Assembly (NCBI RefSeq): GCF_025802015.1
Contig: NZ_JAOYFC010000002.1
Location: 1,054,001-1,118,000, forward strand
Direction of reading: 5' to 3'
Length of the DNA: 64,000 nt
Source of the DNA: Falsihalocynthiibacter halioticoli
GTDB taxonomy: Bacteria; Pseudomonadota; Alphaproteobacteria; Rhodobacterales; Rhodobacteraceae
The translations under genes were made by a program, and so were the position numbers. The notes below the pieces were generated by a model. The model was given only the letters and a program-made list of their open reading frames with translations. It made no database searches and was not told where the DNA came from. Positions 25,279 to 33,483 of this stretch are shown here, piece after piece; position 1 is the first letter of the stretch; each line of letters opens with the position of its first letter.

Positions 25279-26778
25279 ATGTTTGAAAATCTATCCGAAC
25301 GCCTCTCCGGTGTCTTTGACCGCCTGACGAAACAGGGTGCGCTCTCTGAGGATGATGTCAAAACCGCCCTGCGCGAGGTGCGCGTTGCCCTGCTTGAGGC
25401 CGACGTTTCCCTCCCCGTAGCGCGTGATTTCGTAAAGGCGGTTCAGGAAAAAGCAACCGGACAGGCCGTTACCAAATCCATCACCCCCGGTCAGCAAGTG
25501 GTTAAAATCGTCCACGACGAGCTTGTTCACGTCCTGAAGGGCGACGGCGAACCGGACGATCTCAAGATCGACAACGCCCCTGCCCCGATCCTGATGGTTG
25601 GTCTGCAAGGTTCCGGTAAAACCACAACAACCGGTAAGCTCGCCAAACGCCTCAAGGAAAAGGCCGGCAAGAAAGTTCTGATGGCCTCGCTCGACATCTA
25701 CCGCCCAGCGGCGATGCAACAGCTTGCCGTCCTCGGCACCCAAATCGGCGTTGATACCCTGCCCATAGTGGCCGGTGAATCCGCCGTACAGATCGCCAAG
25801 CGCGCCAAACAGCAAGCGACCCTTGGCGGCTATGACGTTTACATGCTCGACACCGCGGGCCGCCTGCACATTGACGAGACCCTGATGCAAGAGGTCGAGG
25901 ACGTGCGCAACGCGGTTAACCCGCGCGAAACGCTCCTCGTTGTTGACGGCCTCACAGGTCAGGTTGCTGTGGAAGTCGCCGAAGAGTTCGACGGCAAAAT
26001 CGGCATCTCCGGCGTGGTCCTTACTCGAATGGACGGTGACGGCCGCGGCGGTGCGGCGCTCTCCATGCGCGCGGTGACCGGCAAACCGATCAAATTCGTC
26101 GGCCTCGGCGAAAAGATGGACGCGCTCGAAGCATTCGAACCTGATCGCATCGCCGGCCGCATCCTTGGCATGGGCGATATCGTTGCCCTCGTTGAGAAAG
26201 CCCAAGAAACCATCGAGGCCGAACAGGCCGAGCGCATGATGAAGCGGTTCCAAAAGGGCCAATTCAACATGAACGACCTGCGCATGCAGCTTGAACAGAT
26301 GATCAAGATGGGTGGCATGGAAGGAATCATGGGCATGATGCCGGGCATGGGCAAAATGGCCAAACAGGTTCAGGACGCTGGCTTTGACGATAAAATCCTG
26401 CGTCACCAGATCGCCCTCATCCAATCCATGACCAAACGCGAACGCGCCAACCCTGGCCTGCTCCAAGCCTCGCGCAAAAAGCGGATTGCAGCGGGCGCTG
26501 GCCTTCAGGTGTCTGACCTTAACAAGCTTCTCAAGATGCACCGCCAGATGAGCGACATGATGAAGAAGATGGGCAAGGGCGGCATGCTCAAACAGGCCAT
26601 GAAAGGCATGTTTGGCAAAGGCGGCGGCATGCCCGCCGGTATGGACCCCTCTCAAATGGACCCGAAAGCCCTTGAAGCAGCAGCCAAGCAAATGGGCAAA
26701 ATGCCCGGTGGCGGCCTTCCCGGTCTTGGCGGCGGCGGTCTGCCCCCCGGTCTGTCCGGCTTCGGGAAAAAGAAGTAA
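25279..26778 (+). CDS. ffh: Signal recognition particle protein Ffh
   Basis: SRP54-type GTPase of 499 residues for co-translational membrane targeting. The N-domain (1-90) is followed by the G-domain with GLQGSGKT at 108-115, DIYRPAAMQQL, DTAG at 191-194 and TRMDGD at 249-254. The Met-rich M domain follows, and the C-terminal tail has an unusually long Gly/Met/Pro-rich end (from about 450). The ATG at 25279 has AAGGAG 8 nt upstream. The frame is open to 25150 but without family similarity. It heads the translation block and abuts a GNAT gene with no gap. Confidence 0.96.
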   Translation: MFENLSERLSGVFDRLTKQGALSEDDVKTALREVRVALLEADVSLPVARDFVKAVQEKATGQAVTKSITPGQQVVKIVHDELVHVLKGDGEPDDLKIDNAPAPILMVGLQGSGKTTTTGKLAKRLKEKAGKKVLMASLDIYRPAAMQQLAVLGTQIGVDTLPIVAGESAVQIAKRAKQQATLGGYDVYMLDTAGRLHIDETLMQEVEDVRNAVNPRETLLVVDGLTGQVAVEVAEEFDGKIGISGVVLTRMDGDGRGGAALSMRAVTGKPIKFVGLGEKMDALEAFEPDRIAGRILGMGDIVALVEKAQETIEAEQAERMMKRFQKGQFNMNDLRMQLEQMIKMGGMEGIMGMMPGMGKMAKQVQDAGFDDKILRHQIALIQSMTKRERANPGLLQASRKKRIAAGAGLQVSDLNKLLKMHRQMSDMMKKMGKGGMLKQAMKGMFGKGGGMPAGMDPSQMDPKALEAAAKQMGKMPGGGLPGLGGGGLPPGLSGFGKKK

Positions 26779-27297
26779 ATGAGCCTCATCCCCACCATAG
26801 AAACCGAGCGCCTGATCCTGCGCGCGCCGCAAATGTCGGATTTCGATCCGCTTGCCGCGCATTGGGAACTTGAGCGCACGGAATATATCGGCGGGCCTCT
26901 CGACCGCAAAGAAGCATGGAGCGCCTTCAGTGCAGATGCTGGTCAATGGATTCTGCGCGGCTATGGCATGTGGATCGTCGAAGACAAAGCAAGCGGCAAA
27001 ACCGCAGGCTGGATCGGTTTCTACGAGCCCGAGCGCTACGACGAGCCGGAAATTGGCTGGATTCTTCTTGAGGAATTCGAAGGCAAAGGCATCGCCTACG
27101 AGGCCGTTGTTGCGGCCCGTGCCTATGGCGGCGAGCATTTCGGCATCACCAAGCCGTGCAGCTTTATCGCTGCAGAGAACGCTCGCTCCATCGCCTTGGC
27201 CGAGCGCCTCGGTGCCACGCGCGAAGATACCCGCGAAGGCCCGCGTGGCGCGTATCACGTCTATCGCCACCCCGAATATAACGGGGCAGCCGCATGA
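26779..27297 (+). CDS. GNAT N-acetyltransferase (RimJ/RimL-like)
   Basis: Acetyltransferase of 172 residues. The opening TERLILRAPQMSDFDPLAAH and the EIGWILLEEFEGKGIAYEAV acetyl-CoA segment match the RimJ/RimL branch of GNAT. The ATG follows the ffh stop directly, and its own stop overlaps the next GNAT start as ATGA. It could acetylate ribosomal protein N-termini, which would fit the operon, but small molecules are equally possible. Confidence 0.8.
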   Translation: MSLIPTIETERLILRAPQMSDFDPLAAHWELERTEYIGGPLDRKEAWSAFSADAGQWILRGYGMWIVEDKASGKTAGWIGFYEPERYDEPEIGWILLEEFEGKGIAYEAVVAARAYGGEHFGITKPCSFIAAENARSIALAERLGATREDTREGPRGAYHVYRHPEYNGAAA

Positions 27298-27857
27298 CCG
27301 TAGAACTCATCAATTCACCCGTGCTCGAAACCGAGCGCCTGACCCTGCGCCTGCCGCGTCTTGAGGATCTCGACATCGTAACGGAGTTCATCAACTCCGA
27401 CCGCTCGCGCTTCGTGCGTCCTGCTGAAGTCGACAAGGGTATGCCATTCCGTGTGCTTTCGATGTTTGTCGGCATGTGGGCGCTGCGTGGTTACGGCTTG
27501 TTCGCGCTCTGCCCCAAAGGCAGTGACAAGATGATCGGCGCGGTTGGTCCATGGCACCCAACCCATTGGCCAGAGCCGGAGCTGGGTTGGTCCATTTACG
27601 ATCCCGCCTATGAAGGCAAAGGGCTTGCGCGCGAGGCCGCGCTTGCAACCCGCGACTATGCCTTTGATGTGCTCGGCTGGGAAACTGCCGTCAGCTACAT
27701 CCACAAAGACAACGTAGCGTCGATCAAGCTGGCAGAAGCACTTGGCTGCACCCTCGACCCAGAGGCCGACAACATGGATGACGACAACACGCTCGTCTAT
27801 CGCCACCCCGCCCCGTCCTCTGATGACGACGACGGATCGCAGGAGGCCTACGCATGA
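27294..27857 (+). CDS. Second GNAT N-acetyltransferase
   Basis: Protein of 187 residues and paralogue of the preceding gene: TERLTLRLPRLEDLDIV at the N-terminus and ELGWSIYDPAYEGKGLAREA at the acetyl-CoA site. The acidic tail SSDDDDGSQEAYA is not part of the fold. It overlaps its upstream neighbour by 4 nt, suggesting tandem duplication followed by divergence. Substrate unknown. Confidence 0.8.
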   Translation: MTVELINSPVLETERLTLRLPRLEDLDIVTEFINSDRSRFVRPAEVDKGMPFRVLSMFVGMWALRGYGLFALCPKGSDKMIGAVGPWHPTHWPEPELGWSIYDPAYEGKGLAREAALATRDYAFDVLGWETAVSYIHKDNVASIKLAEALGCTLDPEADNMDDDNTLVYRHPAPSSDDDDGSQEAYA

Positions 27858-27939
27858 GTCCAATTTCGCGCATATGCAAAACATATGGAAATCATATGCA
27901 AATAACATCGCCATTTTGGCCCCTGAACAGGAGCACGAC

Positions 27940-28239
27940 ATGACCGACGCCGTAGAACGCGCAGCCACCCTGCTCAAGTCTCACCGCGAGAGCATCGACC
28001 GCCTCGACGCGATCCTTGTCTATACCCTTGGCGAGCGCTTCAAGCATACCCAAGCCGTGGGCCAACTGAAGGCCGAGCACGACCTGCCGCCTTCTGATCC
28101 AACCCGCGAGGCAGCACAGATCGCGCGCCTCGAAGACCTCGCCCAGCGCGCAGATCTAGACCCCGAATTCGCAAAGAATTTCCTGAATTTCATTATTCAG
28201 GAAGTGATCCAGCATCACAACAAACACAAAGAAAACTGA
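27940..28239 (+). CDS. Chorismate mutase, AroQ type
   Basis: All-helical enzyme of 99 residues converting chorismate to prephenate. Conserved residues appear in ESIDRLDAILVYTLGERFKHTQAVGQLK, with the expected Arg/Lys pair, and in PTREAAQIARL. The frame is open further upstream, but the ATG at 27940 has CAGGAG 6-7 nt before it. It lies between the GNAT pair and rpsP, a location seen in other Rhodobacterales. Confidence 0.88.
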   Translation: MTDAVERAATLLKSHRESIDRLDAILVYTLGERFKHTQAVGQLKAEHDLPPSDPTREAAQIARLEDLAQRADLDPEFAKNFLNFIIQEVIQHHNKHKEN

Positions 28240-28294
28240 AACAATGATCAACGTAAGGCGTTGATTATAATTGATAACCTAGGAGACTACTACA

Positions 28295-28681
28295 ATGGCT
28301 ATGAAAATTCGTCTTGCCCGCGGCGGCAGCAAAAAGCGCCCTTTCTATCGTGTTGTTGCGGCTGACAGCCGTATGCCACGCGACGGTCGTTTCATCGAGA
28401 AACTGGGCACATACAACCCACTTCTCCCGAAAGACAGCGAAGAGCGCGTAAAGCTCGACCTTGACCGCGTTAAGTACTGGCTCGACCAAGGCGCGCAGCC
28501 TTCGGATCGTGTATCCCGCTTCCTCGAAGCAGCTGGCGTTCTCGAAGCGAAAACACGCAACAACCCAGAGAAAGCCAAGCCAGGCAAAAAAGCGCAAGAG
28601 CGCGCTGAAGAGAAAGCCGCTAAAGCAGCAGAAGCCGCCGAAGCAGCAGCCGCACCAGCGGAAGAAAACGCAGAAGAATAA
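28295..28681 (+). CDS. rpsP: 30S ribosomal protein S16
   Basis: S16 of 128 residues, starting MAMKIRLARGGSKKRPFYRVV. The core is about 80 residues. The remainder is an Ala/Glu/Lys-rich tail (about 85-128), longer than in E. coli but common in alphaproteobacteria. TAGGAGA precedes the ATG. It starts the conserved rpsP-rimM-trmD-rplS series, here with bluB inserted. Confidence 0.97.
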   Translation: MAMKIRLARGGSKKRPFYRVVAADSRMPRDGRFIEKLGTYNPLLPKDSEERVKLDLDRVKYWLDQGAQPSDRVSRFLEAAGVLEAKTRNNPEKAKPGKKAQERAEEKAAKAAEAAEAAAAPAEENAEE

Positions 28682-28699
28682 AGCATTTAGGCTCAGATC

Positions 28700-29329
28700 A
28701 TGGATGAATTTACTGAACAGTTTCACCGCGATCTGGGCCAGCTTTTCCGGTGGCGGCGCGACGTGCGCCGCTTCCGCACAGATCCGGTTCCGGCCGATCT
28801 TCTCCAGAAATGTCTGGACAGTTTTTCCCTCGCCCCATCGGTCGGCTTGTCCGAACCCTGGCGCATTATTTCGGTCGAAAGCGATGAAGCCCGCGCGGCG
28901 GCGCTCTCCAACTTTGAAACCGAAAACACCAAAGCCCTTTCCGGCCATTCCGGCGCCCGTGCAGAACTTTACGCTGGCCTCAAGCTCAGCGGTATGCGCG
29001 AAGCCCCTGTGCAGCTTGCAATCTTCTGTGATGAAGAAACCTCCAAAGGCGCAAACCTTGGCGCTGCGACGATGCCCGAAACCCGCCGCTACTCTGTTGT
29101 GGCCGCAATCACCCAGATGTGGCTCCTTGCCCGTGCATACGGGCTGGGCTTAGGGTGGGTATCGATCCTTGACGCTCCCAAACTTGCGCGCGATCTTGAT
29201 GTGCCCGAAAGTTGGACACTCGTTGCTTATCTCTGTCTCGGCTGGCCCGAAGAAACCGCCGAAACACCCGAACTTGAACAAGCCGGATGGGAGCGCAGAG
29301 ACCAAGCCCCATTGGTTGAAATCCGTTAG
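28700..29329 (+). CDS. bluB: 5,6-dimethylbenzimidazole synthase
   Basis: Nitroreductase-fold flavin destructase of 209 residues that cleaves FMNH2 with O2 to give the lower ligand of vitamin B12. The N-terminal RRDVRRFRTDPVP, the SLAPSVGLSEPWR segment and the C-terminal YLCLGWP are characteristic of BluB rather than ordinary nitroreductases. It sits between rpsP (18 nt) and rimM (8 nt), so B12 ligand synthesis is tied to the ribosome operon. No other cobalamin genes are in the window. Confidence 0.88.
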   Translation: MDEFTEQFHRDLGQLFRWRRDVRRFRTDPVPADLLQKCLDSFSLAPSVGLSEPWRIISVESDEARAAALSNFETENTKALSGHSGARAELYAGLKLSGMREAPVQLAIFCDEETSKGANLGAATMPETRRYSVVAAITQMWLLARAYGLGLGWVSILDAPKLARDLDVPESWTLVAYLCLGWPEETAETPELEQAGWERRDQAPLVEIR

Positions 29330-29337
29330 GAGACCCC

Positions 29338-29868
29338 ATGACTGAACCCCGCATTTGTGTTGGCGCATTCGCAGGCTCTTACGGAGTGCGCGGAGAAGTC
29401 CGCCTCAAGAGTTACTGTGCTGATCCGGCCGCAATCGAGACCTATGGCTTGCTCTATACCGAAGATGGCGAGAAGAGCTTCATCGTAGGCATCACCCGCG
29501 CAATCAAGAATGGATTTGCAGCGCGTGTAGAGGGCATCCAGACCAAAGAACAGGCCGACGCACTCAACAACACGCAGCTTTTCGTGAGCCGCGATGTCCT
29601 GCCCAGTTTGCCCGATGACGAGTATTATCACAGCGACCTGATCGGCCTAACCGTACTTGATACCGGCGGAACTGAGATCGGCACGGTCCAGAGCGTTCAG
29701 AACCATGGCGCAAGTGACCTATTGGAGATCGCGGGCCCTTCGCTCAAGGCCTCGGTGCTTTACCCGTTTACTGTTGCGGCCGTACCGACAGTTGATCTGG
29801 CCGCTGGCCGCATCATCGTTGACCCGCCAGAGGGAATATTCTCTGAACCGAGTGACACCGAAGTCTAG
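29338..29868 (+). CDS. rimM: Ribosome maturation factor RimM
   Basis: 16S rRNA processing factor of 176 residues. The N-terminal barrel begins ICVGAFAGSYGVRGEVRLKSY and a PRC barrel occupies about 95-168 (YYHSDLIGLTVLDTGGTEIG). It binds S19 and helps mature the 30S head. TAGGAG precedes the start. trmD follows 12 nt later. Confidence 0.95.
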   Translation: MTEPRICVGAFAGSYGVRGEVRLKSYCADPAAIETYGLLYTEDGEKSFIVGITRAIKNGFAARVEGIQTKEQADALNNTQLFVSRDVLPSLPDDEYYHSDLIGLTVLDTGGTEIGTVQSVQNHGASDLLEIAGPSLKASVLYPFTVAAVPTVDLAAGRIIVDPPEGIFSEPSDTEV

Positions 29869-29880
29869 GCGGGAAGCAAC

Positions 29881-30690
29881 ATGACAAAGCCAAACAAATC
29901 CCACGGACGCCTCTCTATCGGTGCAACTCTGCGCCCACGCGAGTTGATGACCGACACGCCACGTCTCGCCAAGACATGGACGGCGAAAATCGTAACCCTG
30001 TTTCCCGATGCTTTTCCCGGTGTGCTCGGCCATAGCCTTATCGGGAAAGCCCTAAAAGACGGGCTTTGGGCGCTTGAAACTGTTGATCTCAGGATGTTTG
30101 GCGAGGGCAAGCACAAGAACGTTGACGATACGCCGTCCGGTGGTGGCGCAGGAATGGTTTTGCGCGCGGATGTCGTGGGCAATGCGCTCGCGTTTGCCAG
30201 TCACGACGCACCAAAGGATCGTGCGCGTTGGCCTGTCATCTATATGTCGCCGCGCGGCAAACCGATGACTCAGGACATGGCGCGTCGCTTTGCTGACGCA
30301 GACGGGATGACAATCCTTTGCGGGCGATTTGAAGGCGTAGACGAACGGGTGCTGGAGCATTTCGACGTTGAGGAAGTCAGCCTTGGTGACTTCGTTCTGA
30401 CCGGTGGAGAGATCGCAGCACAGGCACTGATTGATGCAACTGTGCGTCTTCGTCCCGAAGTTCTTGGCAACGAAGCTTCGACCGAAGAAGAGAGCTTTTC
30501 CAACGGGCTTCTGGAGCATCCGCAATACACCCGCCCCGCAGTTTGGGAAGGCCGCGAAATCCCCGAAGTTCTGACGTCGGGCCATCACGGCAAAATTGCG
30601 GAATGGCGGCAAGAGATGTCGGAAGAGCTGACCAAAGAGCGCCGCCCAGATCTCTGGGAGGCCCACGAGAAACAGCAAAAATCCAAATAA
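29881..30690 (+). CDS. trmD: tRNA (guanine37-N1)-methyltransferase
   Basis: SPOUT-fold methyltransferase of 269 residues that makes m1G37. The knot motifs are SGGGAGMVLRAD, ILCGRFEGVDERVLEHF and VSLGDFVLTGGE. Rhodobacterales TrmD has an N-terminal extension like the one here (SHGRLSIGATLRPRELM), so the ATG at 29881 is kept. An internal ATG at 29947 is the alternative. Confidence 0.95.
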   Translation: MTKPNKSHGRLSIGATLRPRELMTDTPRLAKTWTAKIVTLFPDAFPGVLGHSLIGKALKDGLWALETVDLRMFGEGKHKNVDDTPSGGGAGMVLRADVVGNALAFASHDAPKDRARWPVIYMSPRGKPMTQDMARRFADADGMTILCGRFEGVDERVLEHFDVEEVSLGDFVLTGGEIAAQALIDATVRLRPEVLGNEASTEEESFSNGLLEHPQYTRPAVWEGREIPEVLTSGHHGKIAEWRQEMSEELTKERRPDLWEAHEKQQKSK

Positions 30691-30775
30691 TCTGCCTACT
30701 TCCAGAAACTTGACAGGTGCCGGAGTTTGCTTGTCTGGTAGTTCTACCAAGTTTTTTTGGGTTGGAGGTAGAAGA

Positions 30776-31192
30776 ATGACTGCAGTTTCAGACTATTCAA
30801 CGGCCATAATCTCACTTTTGGTTTTCGTCCTAATCGTGCTTTTTCAAGCTGCGCTTGTTGGCGCTGGAAAAGCCAAACAAGGGTTAACTCCTGGGAGTAC
30901 GCCTTCCGAAGACTACGAAAACGGCCTCTATCGACTTAATCGTTCGCACCAAAACGGCGTCGAGAACATGGCCGCCGCGGCGATCGCGCTGTTTACATGC
31001 ATTCTGGTTGGCGTTTCGGCTTGGTGGGTCAACTTGCTCATGCTGCTCTTTCTGATTGACCGCATTCTGTATGTGCTGGTCTATGCAAGAAGCATCGGAA
31101 ACCCTACGCAAGGCGTGCGCACCTTTGTGTATGTTTTTGGCTGGGGTGTCCTTGTTGTTTTGTGCGTGATGGCGGGCTGGGCCGTACTTTAG
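30776..31192 (+). CDS. MAPEG-family membrane protein
   Basis: Protein of 138 residues with four hydrophobic helices and the motif RSHQNGVENMAAA, matching bacterial MAPEG proteins (glutathione- and eicosanoid-linked membrane enzymes in eukaryotes). The ATG at 30776 has GGAGG 8 nt upstream, so an earlier in-frame start is not used. It lies between trmD and rplS. Its substrate is unknown. Confidence 0.8.
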   Translation: MTAVSDYSTAIISLLVFVLIVLFQAALVGAGKAKQGLTPGSTPSEDYENGLYRLNRSHQNGVENMAAAAIALFTCILVGVSAWWVNLLMLLFLIDRILYVLVYARSIGNPTQGVRTFVYVFGWGVLVVLCVMAGWAVL

Positions 31193-31550
31193 GAAATAGC
31201 CACAATCACTGGCTCGATGGGCGCCGAATTCCCGCCCAAAACCAAACGCAATCGCCCTTGCGCTGACCCTTGATTGGGCCTATACCGCGCCCACTCAGGC
31301 ATTGATAGCCATAGGGAGTGATTCTCTGTGGCCGTTTTTGTTTTGGGTTAAAGGGTCTGCAAACATGTGGGCGTATCAAACCGATCATTCTTCTGATCGG
31401 GTGTTATATGCACCAACCACAGAGAAGCAGCCTGAAAGCAACGATGACGTGATCTCTGGCGGGCTGATTTTCGGGACCCGGTGCAAGACCAAGAGCTCTC
31501 ATGGCGCGCAAACTACGCGGAATAACCGCGAGCATTATGGAGTAGATCAG
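31193..31550. other. Leader region before rplS
   Basis: 358 nt without a supported gene. The frame of rplS stays open upstream to 31302 but shows no protein-like conservation pattern. No clear terminator or riboswitch was recognised. A promoter serving rplS-rpmE separately from the trmD unit probably lies here. Confidence 0.5.
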
Positions 31551-31928
31551 ATGAACCTGATTGCAGAATTGGAAGCAGAACAAGTCGCCGCACTTGGTCA
31601 TGACATTCCGGATTTTAAAGCGGGCGACACCATCCGCGTAGGCTACAAAGTAACCGAGGGCAGCCGCTCCCGTGTTCAGAACTACGAAGGTGTTTGCATC
31701 GCACGTCAAAACGGTAACGGCATCGCCGGTTCGTTCACCGTTCGCAAAATTTCCTTTGGCGAAGGTGTAGAGCGCGTATTCCCTCTGCACTCCACCAACA
31801 TCGACAGCATCACTGTGGTTCGCCGCGGTAAAGTACGTCGCGCCAAACTGTACTATCTTCGTGACCGTCGCGGTAAGTCCGCACGTATCGCCGAAGTTAC
31901 CAACTACAAACCCAAAAAAGACGCGTAA
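31551..31928 (+). CDS. rplS: 50S ribosomal protein L19
   Basis: L19 of 125 residues, MNLIAELEAEQVAAL at the start. Core motifs are FKAGDTIRVGYKVTEG and SFGEGVERVFPLHS, with RRGKVRRAKLYYLRDRRGKSARI towards the C-terminus. It lies at the subunit interface. GGAG precedes the ATG. The frame is open 249 nt upstream but family length fixes this start. Confidence 0.97.
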   Translation: MNLIAELEAEQVAALGHDIPDFKAGDTIRVGYKVTEGSRSRVQNYEGVCIARQNGNGIAGSFTVRKISFGEGVERVFPLHSTNIDSITVVRRGKVRRAKLYYLRDRRGKSARIAEVTNYKPKKDA

Positions 31929-31939
31929 GGAGCCGGGAC

Positions 31940-32161
31940 ATGAAAAAAGATATTCACCCCGATTACCACTTCATCAACGTCAAGATGACAGACGGTTCCG
32001 TTGTAACCATGCGTTCGACATACGGCAAAGAAGGCGACCAGCTTGCTCTGGAAATCGATCCTTCCGCGCACCCAGCATGGACTGGCGGCAACTCCCGTCT
32101 CATGGACACTGGTGGCCGTGTATCCAAGTTCAAAAAGAAATACGAAGGTCTTGGCTTCTAA
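31940..32161 (+). CDS. rpmE: 50S ribosomal protein L31, cysteine-free type
   Basis: L31 of 73 residues, MKKDIHPDYHFINVKMTDGS at the start and KFKKKYEGLGF at the end. It contains no Cys at all, so it is the zinc-independent form. It is 11 nt after rplS and followed by a strong terminator. Confidence 0.95.
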   Translation: MKKDIHPDYHFINVKMTDGSVVTMRSTYGKEGDQLALEIDPSAHPAWTGGNSRLMDTGGRVSKFKKKYEGLGF

Positions 32162-32187
32162 GCCAACACTCTTTCCGATTTTCTGGA

Positions 32188-32219
32188 AACCCGGTTGCCA
32201 TGCAGCCGGGTTTTCTTTT
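32188..32219 (+). terminator. Rho-independent terminator of rplS-rpmE
   Basis: AACCCGG and CCGGGTT form the base of the hairpin, followed by TTCTTTT, 27 nt after the L31 stop. Confidence 0.85.
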
Positions 32220-32228
32220 GGCTAACGC

Positions 32229-32489
32229 CTAGAGCTGCGCTTCTAGCAACGCGGCCTCTTCTTCAAAGGGAATTTCAGGGGACCGCTGGTTCCCTCGCCG
32301 ATCCCAATACGCAGCATTACCGATATCGCCTTCGATCCTGTGGCATAACGCGTGAATGCGATCATGAATTTGTTCGCCCTCATGGTCTTGGCAAAGCGCA
32401 TGCGCATGCTCCCATTCAGCCCCAAGGGAATACCCCCCCGCTTTCAAATGCGCCAGCGCTTGTTTGGCGTCTTCAATGACTTTTGACAT
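32229..32489 (-). CDS. Small conserved hypothetical protein
   Basis: An 86-residue soluble protein, probably mostly helical (DAKQALAHLKAGGY; EGEQIHDRIHALCHRIEGD) and His/Glu rich, with two Cys. The regular amphipathic pattern, an AGGA-type ribosome-binding site and its isolated position between rpmE and mipZ support a real gene. Function is not recognised. Confidence 0.6.
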   Translation of the reverse strand: MSKVIEDAKQALAHLKAGGYSLGAEWEHAHALCQDHEGEQIHDRIHALCHRIEGDIGNAAYWDRRGNQRSPEIPFEEEAALLEAQL

Positions 32490-32661
32490 ATCCTGTGTCC
32501 TCCTATTTTGCGCAGCCTAAGACACCTCGGAACCACAGTGAAGATTTTTCGAGCAACATGTATCAACTTCGCGTTGCGTGGCGCTTCCCATCGTTTGCGA
32601 CCCAACATATAGTGGCGGAAAAACAGCGGCCATGTGCCGTATGAATTGAAGGGACAGAGCT

Positions 32662-33474
32662 GTGGCGCACATTATTGTCGTGGGGAACGAAAAAGGCGGT
32701 TCAGGCAAATCAACAACCTCGATGCATATCGCAACCGCATTGGTGCGTATGGGGCATTCGGTTGGCGCGCTTGATCTTGATTTGCGGCAAAAAAGCTTTG
32801 GCCGCTATGTCGAGAACCGCAAATCTTATGTTGAGAAACACGGGGTCGACCTTGCGTGTCCCGACTATCACGACCTTCCCGAGATCGACAGCAAGAGCCT
32901 GCAACCAGGTGAGAACGTTTATGATCACCGCCTATCCGCTGCGGTTGCGACGCTTGAGCCAGACAGTGATTTCATTCTGATCGACTGCCCTGGCAGCCAC
33001 ACGCGCCTGTCACAGGTTGCGCATTCTCTGGCCGATACGCTCGTTACCCCGCTGAACGACAGTTTCGTCGATTTTGACCTTTTGGCGCGGGTTGATCCGG
33101 AAACCAACAAAATCCTTGGCCCGTCCGTCTATTCCGAAATGGTGTGGAATGCGCGGCAGTTGCGCGCTCAAGCGGGCCTACCGCCAATCGATTGGGTCGT
33201 TGTTCGCAACCGGCTTGCCGCGCAGAACATGCACAACAAACAGAAGATGGGCGAAGCGCTTGAGTCCCTCTCAAAGCGGATCGGCTTCCGCGTTGCCCCT
33301 GGCTTTGGTGAGCGTGTGATTTTCCGCGAGCTCTTCCCGCGTGGCCTTACGCTGCTTGATTTGCGCGATATTGGCGTTAAGGGCCAGATGAACATCTCTA
33401 ACGTCGCCGCCCGTCAGGAGCTGCGCGAGCTGGTCAAATCGCTGAACCTCCCCGGCGTTGAGGTTGATTTCTAA
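32662..33474 (+). CDS. mipZ: Division-plane positioning ATPase MipZ
   Basis: ParA-superfamily ATPase of 270 residues. The deviant Walker A GNEKGGSGKST lies at 8-18 and the switch II region LIDCPGSHTRLSQ follows. The long C-terminal part RDIGVKGQMNISNVAARQELRELV is characteristic of MipZ rather than ParA or MinD. MipZ forms a gradient from ParB-bound origins and blocks FtsZ assembly near the poles, a system of alphaproteobacteria. The start is GTG with AAGGGA upstream. It appears monocistronic. Confidence 0.9.
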   Translation: MAHIIVVGNEKGGSGKSTTSMHIATALVRMGHSVGALDLDLRQKSFGRYVENRKSYVEKHGVDLACPDYHDLPEIDSKSLQPGENVYDHRLSAAVATLEPDSDFILIDCPGSHTRLSQVAHSLADTLVTPLNDSFVDFDLLARVDPETNKILGPSVYSEMVWNARQLRAQAGLPPIDWVVVRNRLAAQNMHNKQKMGEALESLSKRIGFRVAPGFGERVIFRELFPRGLTLLDLRDIGVKGQMNISNVAARQELRELVKSLNLPGVEVDF

Positions 33475-33483
33475 GCTACCTAG

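Noticed and set aside
25291..27270. Long antisense open frame (over 650 codons) opposite ffh and the first GNAT gene
   Set aside because: It mirrors the high-GC third positions of ffh, is rich in His/Ala/Leu low-complexity sequence, and has no ribosome-binding site. The sense strand encodes an unambiguous Ffh.
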